A DNA stretch of 64,000 bases. Origin: Rhodococcus sp. WMMA185 (GTDB taxonomy: Bacteria > Actinomycetota > Actinomycetes > Mycobacteriales > Mycobacteriaceae). The translations under genes and the position numbers were made by a program. This document shows, piece by piece, positions 56,001 through 62,000 of this stretch. Location of the stretch: contig NZ_CP017014.1 in NCBI RefSeq assembly GCF_001767395.1, forward strand, positions 1,736,001 to 1,800,000, read 5' to 3'. Within the stretch, counting starts at the first letter, position 1. Each line of letters opens with the position of its first letter. The notes beneath the pieces are model-generated. The model saw only the letters and a list, made by a program, of their open reading frames with translations, was not told where the DNA came from and made no database searches.

Positions 56001-59000
56001 CGCCGATGTCGGTATCGAGTTCCGCGCTCAGGCGTGCAGCGACCCGGGTTGCCACGAGCGAGTTTCCACCGATGTCGAAGAAATTGTCGTCGATACCGAC
56101 CCGTTCGATACCGAGGACGGTGGTGAAGATGTCGGCGATGGTGTGCTCGAGCACCGTCGACGGTGGACGGAAATCATCGGACGTTGGCAGGAACTGCGGT
56201 GTCGGCAGCGCTGCTCGATCGAGTTTGCCCACCGGGGTCAGCGGAATCTCGTCGAGCAGCATGATGCTCGACGGCACCATGTGTGGGGGCAGCAGGCCTG
56301 CCGCCCACTCCTTCAGCTCCGGCGGTTCGAGTTCCGATCCTGCCTCGGGCAGCACGTAGGACACGAGGACGGTGTCACCCGCTGGTCCAGGACGCCCGAG
56401 GGTGACCGCAAACGAAACGGACGGGTGCTCCGAGAGTGCACTGTCGATGTCGCCGAGTTCGATGCGGAAACCGCGAATCTTCACCTGGAAGTCGGTGCGG
56501 CCCAGGTACTCGACAGAGTGATCGGGCATCCACCGGGCGAGATCACCGGTGCGGTACATCCGGTCACCGGGTTCGCCGAAGGGGTTGGCAACGAAGCGCT
56601 CGCTGGTCAGCCCGGCGCGCGCGTGGTAGCCGCGGGCCAGACCCTTACCCGAGATGTACAACTCCCCTGCAACACCGAGGGGAACCGGTTGCAGCCGCGC
56701 GTCGAGAATCACCTCGGCAACCGCGCGGATCGGTCCACCGAGCGTGACCACCTCACCTACCTCGAGGGGGTCGCTGATGTTGGTCATCACGGTCGCCTCG
56801 GTGGGGCCGTACCCGTTGAACAGCTTCCGTCCCGGCGCCCAACGGGTGACCAATTCCGGCGGGACGGCCTCGCCGCCGACCACCACGTTCTGGAACACAT
56901 CCAGACCCTCGGGATCCACGGAGGCGAGTGCTGCCGGAGTGATGAACCCGTGCGTAATCCCTTCACTACGGATCAGCTCCGCCAACTCCTCACCGCCGTA
57001 GATCGATGTCGGCACGATCACCATGGTCGCGCCGGCGGCGAAGGCCAGCAGGTAGTCGAGGATCGAGGCATCGAAACTCGGCGAGGAGAAGTGCATGGTG
57101 CGCGACGAAGAGTCCGTCCCGTACCGGGCCCGCATCTCCTCGGCGAAGTTGTCGAGGCCACGATGGCTGACAACCACGCCCTTCGGGGTGCCGGTGGACC
57201 CGGAGGTGTAGATGACATACGCCGGATACGTGAATCGCAGTGGGGTGGTGCGCTCCTCGTCGGTGACCGGTGCCGAGGACACCTCCCGCACCGCTGATTC
57301 GGTCTCGGTGTCGTCGAGTGTCAGCCAGGTGACCGCGCCAGGCAACCTGTCGTGATCGGCCGCGACTCGCACACCGAAGGAGGCACCGGAGTCGGTGAGC
57401 ATGTGCTCGACTCGCTCACGTGGGTAGTTCGGATCGACCGGAACGAACGCCGCCCCCGTCTTGGCGATCGACCAGACGGCGACAACCGACTCGATGGATC
57501 GTGTAATACCCAGTGCAACAATGTCCTCCGGGCCAACTCCCTGGCCGATCAGAACTCGTGCGAGCCTGTTGGATTGCTCGTCGAGTTCCCGATACGACAC
57601 CTGGCGATCACCGGACACCAGGGCGATGGAATCACCCGCAGCCGCTGCAATCTCGGCGAGCATCTGCGGCAGCGTTCGCTCCGACCCGCCCGGCCCGCCG
57701 CGGACCGGGACCAGTTCGGCCGCCTCGGCTTCGGTGAGCAAGCTCAGCTGGGAGAGCCTCATATCGGGACTCTCGGCGAGCGCAATGAGTGCGCGGACCA
57801 CACGGTCACCGATGCGTTCGATGCTCGCCTGGTCGAACAGGTCGGGAAGATACTCGAGCTTCAACTGGAGATGTTCGTGAGCCGATGCGATCAATGCGAG
57901 CGGATAGTGCGCAGCGTTCGCGCTGTCGCGGATATCGAGGACGCGCATGCCGGCGATGTCGGTCTGCTCGGTCAACCCCTCCTTGTCCACCGGATACGAC
58001 TCGAACACCGTCAACGTATCGAAACTCGCACCAGCACCGGCCACCGCCTGAATATCGGTAAGCCCCACATAATGATGATCAAGCAACCCCGCCTGCTCAC
58101 CCTGCACCCGCTCGAGCAACTCACCCAACGACTCCGACGGATCCAACACCACCCGCACCGGCAAAGTATTGATGAACAAACCCACCATCGACTCGATCCC
58201 CGCAATCTGCGGAGGACGACCCGACACCGTGCCACCGAACACCACATCCGAACGACCCACCAAACCACCCAACACAATCCCCCAGGCGGTGCGGATGAGG
58301 GTGCTCAGCGTCAGGCCGTGTTCGCGTGCCAGCACCGTCAACATGTCGGTTCGGTCGGCATCGAGGTCGACGATCACCTCGCTCGACGGGGTATCGCTCT
58401 GGCCGGTGGCATCGGATGGGGCCAGCAGGGTTGGCTCGTCCACCCCGGCGAGGGCGCGCTTCCAGACCTCGAGAGACTCCTCGGTGCTTCGGTCCGCCAT
58501 CCATGCGAGGTAGTCGCGGTAGGGGTGCACGCGGGGCAGCGCGGCGCCATCACCCTCCGTGACGTACAGCGTCAGCAGATCGCGGATCAACAGCGGCATC
58601 GACCAACCGTCGAGCAGCACGTGATGATTCGTCACAATCAACTTCTGCCGGTCACCACCGAGTTGGATCAACATGAACCGCAGCAGAGGCGGTTCGGCCA
58701 TGTCGAATCCGCGGGCCCGGTCGGTCTCGACGAGGCGGGCGATCTCCGCGTCCGCACTCACCTCGTCGAGGTCGGACAGATCGATCTCCGTCCACGGAAG
58801 TTCCACGTACTGGTGGACCGCCTGAACGGGGGTCCCGTCCTCGTCGTAGACGAACGATGCCCGCAGGTTCGCGTGCCGGTCGAGCAGGGCCTGCCCCGCA
58901 ACACGCAATCGCGACCCCACGGCGCCGCTCAGTTCGAGCGTCATCTGCACGGTGTAGGAATCGATCGACTCATCGGCGAGCAGTGCGTGGAAGAGTAGGC

Positions 59001-62000
59001 CGGACTGCAGCGGCGACAGCGACCAGATCTCCGACAATCCGGGGAAGCGCGCTTCGATGCGGTCGATGGCGTCCTGGTTCAAACTGACTAGGTCCAGGTC
59101 AGACGGCGTCAGCCCGCCTGCGTCGGGTCGAGCCGCGTACGTCGTGAGTGCGGTCAGCGCCTGCACCCAGAGATCGGCGAGTTCTCGAATCTCGGCGACG
59201 GTAAGAACACCGGCCGCGTACGCCCAGGTGGCGCGCAGTTGGGGCCGATCCTCGACTGCCGTGGTGACGGCATTGACGTCGATGGCGGATGTGATCGGGG
59301 TATCGAGATCCTGGGCCCGGTCCATGTCGACCTCACCGGTCGGTGTCCAGCCCACCTTCTCGCCGGCCTCGGACAGATCGGCCGCGAAGCGCCCCAGATA
59401 GTTGAAGCTGATCTGCGGTACCGACCGCGCCGCGAGGCGGGGTGCGGTGTCGCCGTTCAGGTATCGGAGCATGCCGTAGCCCATGCCATGGTCCGGGATG
59501 GCGAGCAACTGCTCCTTGATCGCCTTGACCGCCGCACCGGCCGCCCCGCCACCGGCGAACGCATCATCGATATCGATGCCCGCCAGATCCAGACGCACCG
59601 GGAACATGGCCGTGAACCAACCCACCGTGCGCCCCAGGTCCGCACCCGGAACCACCTGATCCTCACGGCCATGGCCCTCTAGGCTCACCAGCGTCGCATT
59701 GAAAGCACCGCCGTCGGGCGTCCGATTGACGGCACCGCCGTCGGGCAGAACGGCACGGCTGCGGCGCCACTGGGTCACCGCCATCGCGAGTGCGGTGAGG
59801 AGACCGTCGTTCACACTGCCGTGGATAGCTTCTGGCAGCCGGGTGAGGACTGCCTCGGTGACCTCGGTCGGGAGCTCGACCGTGACGCGGCCCACCGTGG
59901 CATTGACGTCGACGTCGGGGTTGAGTGGGCGGGAGCCGACCAGCGGATCCTCGCAGTCGAGAATGCGTTGCCACAGATCGAGTTCGGCGGCCCGGTTCGT
60001 GGCTTCGTCCACCAGTCCGTGCGCCCATCTGCGCATGGAGGTGCCCACCCGGTCGAGCGCGGGTTTCTGCCCCGCAGAGATCAGCGCCCACGCGGTCGCG
60101 AGGTCGGGAACGAGAATGCGCCAGGACACGCCGTCGACGACGAGGTGATGGACCACCACCAGCAGGCGCCCACCCGCGTCGCCCGCGTCGCACCACACCA
60201 CCTGCATCATGACGCCGGATGCCGGGTCCAGACGGTCGAGGGCGGCGTCGAGTTCCGCGATCACTGTGGCGGCGAACGCGGGTGTTCCCGGATCGGCAGA
60301 CGCCTCGACCACGCGAATCAGATCTCGTGCCTCGACCGAACCGACCGGGCGGACCTCGAGACGTGACTCGGCACCCTCGGTGTTCAACTGCGCACGCAGC
60401 ATGTCGTGCCGGTCCAGGACGGCCTGGAACGTACCGACCAGAGGCTCGAGTTCGCGCAAATCGGGCGGCGCGGTCAACAGGGCGGACTGCGACATACGGT
60501 TGAACTCGCCGCCGCGCTCGAGTAGCCAGCGCACGATCGGGGTAGCCGGCATGTCGCCGATACCACCACCCGGCAACTCCTCGAGCACCCTGATGTCAGC
60601 AGCACCCGCCCACGACGCCACCGCAGCCAAACCCGCCACCGTCTTGGTCTCGAACACATCCCGCGGCGTCAGGATCACACCCGCAGCCTTGGCACGCGCC
60701 ACCAACTGAATCGACATGATGCTGTCACCACCGAGCGCGAAGAACGAATCCTCCACCCCGACAGCCTCGAGACCCAACACCTCCGCGAACAAACCGGCCA
60801 AGACGGTCTCCATTTCCGAGACCGGAGCCCGACTCGGCGACACGAGAGCCCCGAAGTCCGGCTCCGGGAACGCCCGACGGTCCAACTTGCCCGCAGGTGT
60901 CAGCGGCAGTTCGTCGAGGATGACCAGAGCGGACGGCACCATGTACGGGGCGAGGAACTCACCGACGAACTCGAGGATTGCGTCCGTCTCCAGTTCCGCG
61001 CCAGCCTCCGGGACCACGTAGCCGACCAGCCTGTTGGCGCCGGTGCTTCCCGTGTGCGCGGACACCACCGCCCGCGCCACATCCGGGTGGCGGGTCAGTG
61101 CACTCTCGATCTCGCCGAGTTCGATGCGGAAACCACGGATCTTCACCTGGAAGTCGCTGCGGCCCAAGTATTCGAGCTCGCCGGACTTGTTCCAGCGCGC
61201 CAGATCGCCCGTCCGGTACATGCGGGCGCCGAGACCGCCATAGGGGTTGGCCACGAACCGTTCCGAGGTGGTTCCTGCCCTGTCTTTGTATCCCCGGGCC
61301 AGGCCCGATCCGGTGACGTATAGCTCACCGGTCACCCCGTTCGGTACCGGGTGTAACCGGGAATCGAGCACCATCTCCCCGGTGCCCAGCGGCGGGCGGC
61401 CGATCGTGACACCCTCGCCGGGCAGCAACGGCCCGCTCGCGCTGGTTACGACGGTCGCTTCCGTGGGACCGTACGCGTTGAACATCTTCCTTCCGCCGGT
61501 CACCCACTGGGCCACCAGTTCCGGCGGGCACACGTCGCCACCGGTGGCGACCACTCGGAGGTGGTCCAGACCCGCTGGATCCACAGTTGCCATGGCGGCC
61601 GGGGTCATGAAGGCGTGGGTTACCTGGCCGGCACGGAGAACCTCGGCGAGATCGGTACCGCCGATGACTGAGGCAGGCCCGATGACCATGGTCGAGCCGG
61701 ACCCGACCGCGAGCAGCAGTTCCAAGATCGACGCATCGAAACTCGGCGACGCGAAGTGCAGTGTGCGCGACCGCGGGCTGAGCCCCATCCGGATGCGGAG
61801 GTCGGTGGCGAAGTTCGCCAGGCCGCGATGAGTGACGACGACACCCTTCGGGGTACCGGTGGAGCCCGAGGTGTAGATCAGGTAGGCCGGGTTCTCCAGG
61901 TCGAGCGGACCCGTTCGGTCGGCGTCGGTGATGCCGGCCGCGGAGTGCGCGGCCACCTCGTCGTCGAATCCTGGTGCATCGACCACGACGTAGTGGGTGC

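Noticed and set aside
50072-58287. Duplicated NRPS blocks as insertion sequences or CRISPR
   Set aside because: The copies are in frame inside homologous domains, have no terminal inverted repeats or transposase and are not spaced arrays.
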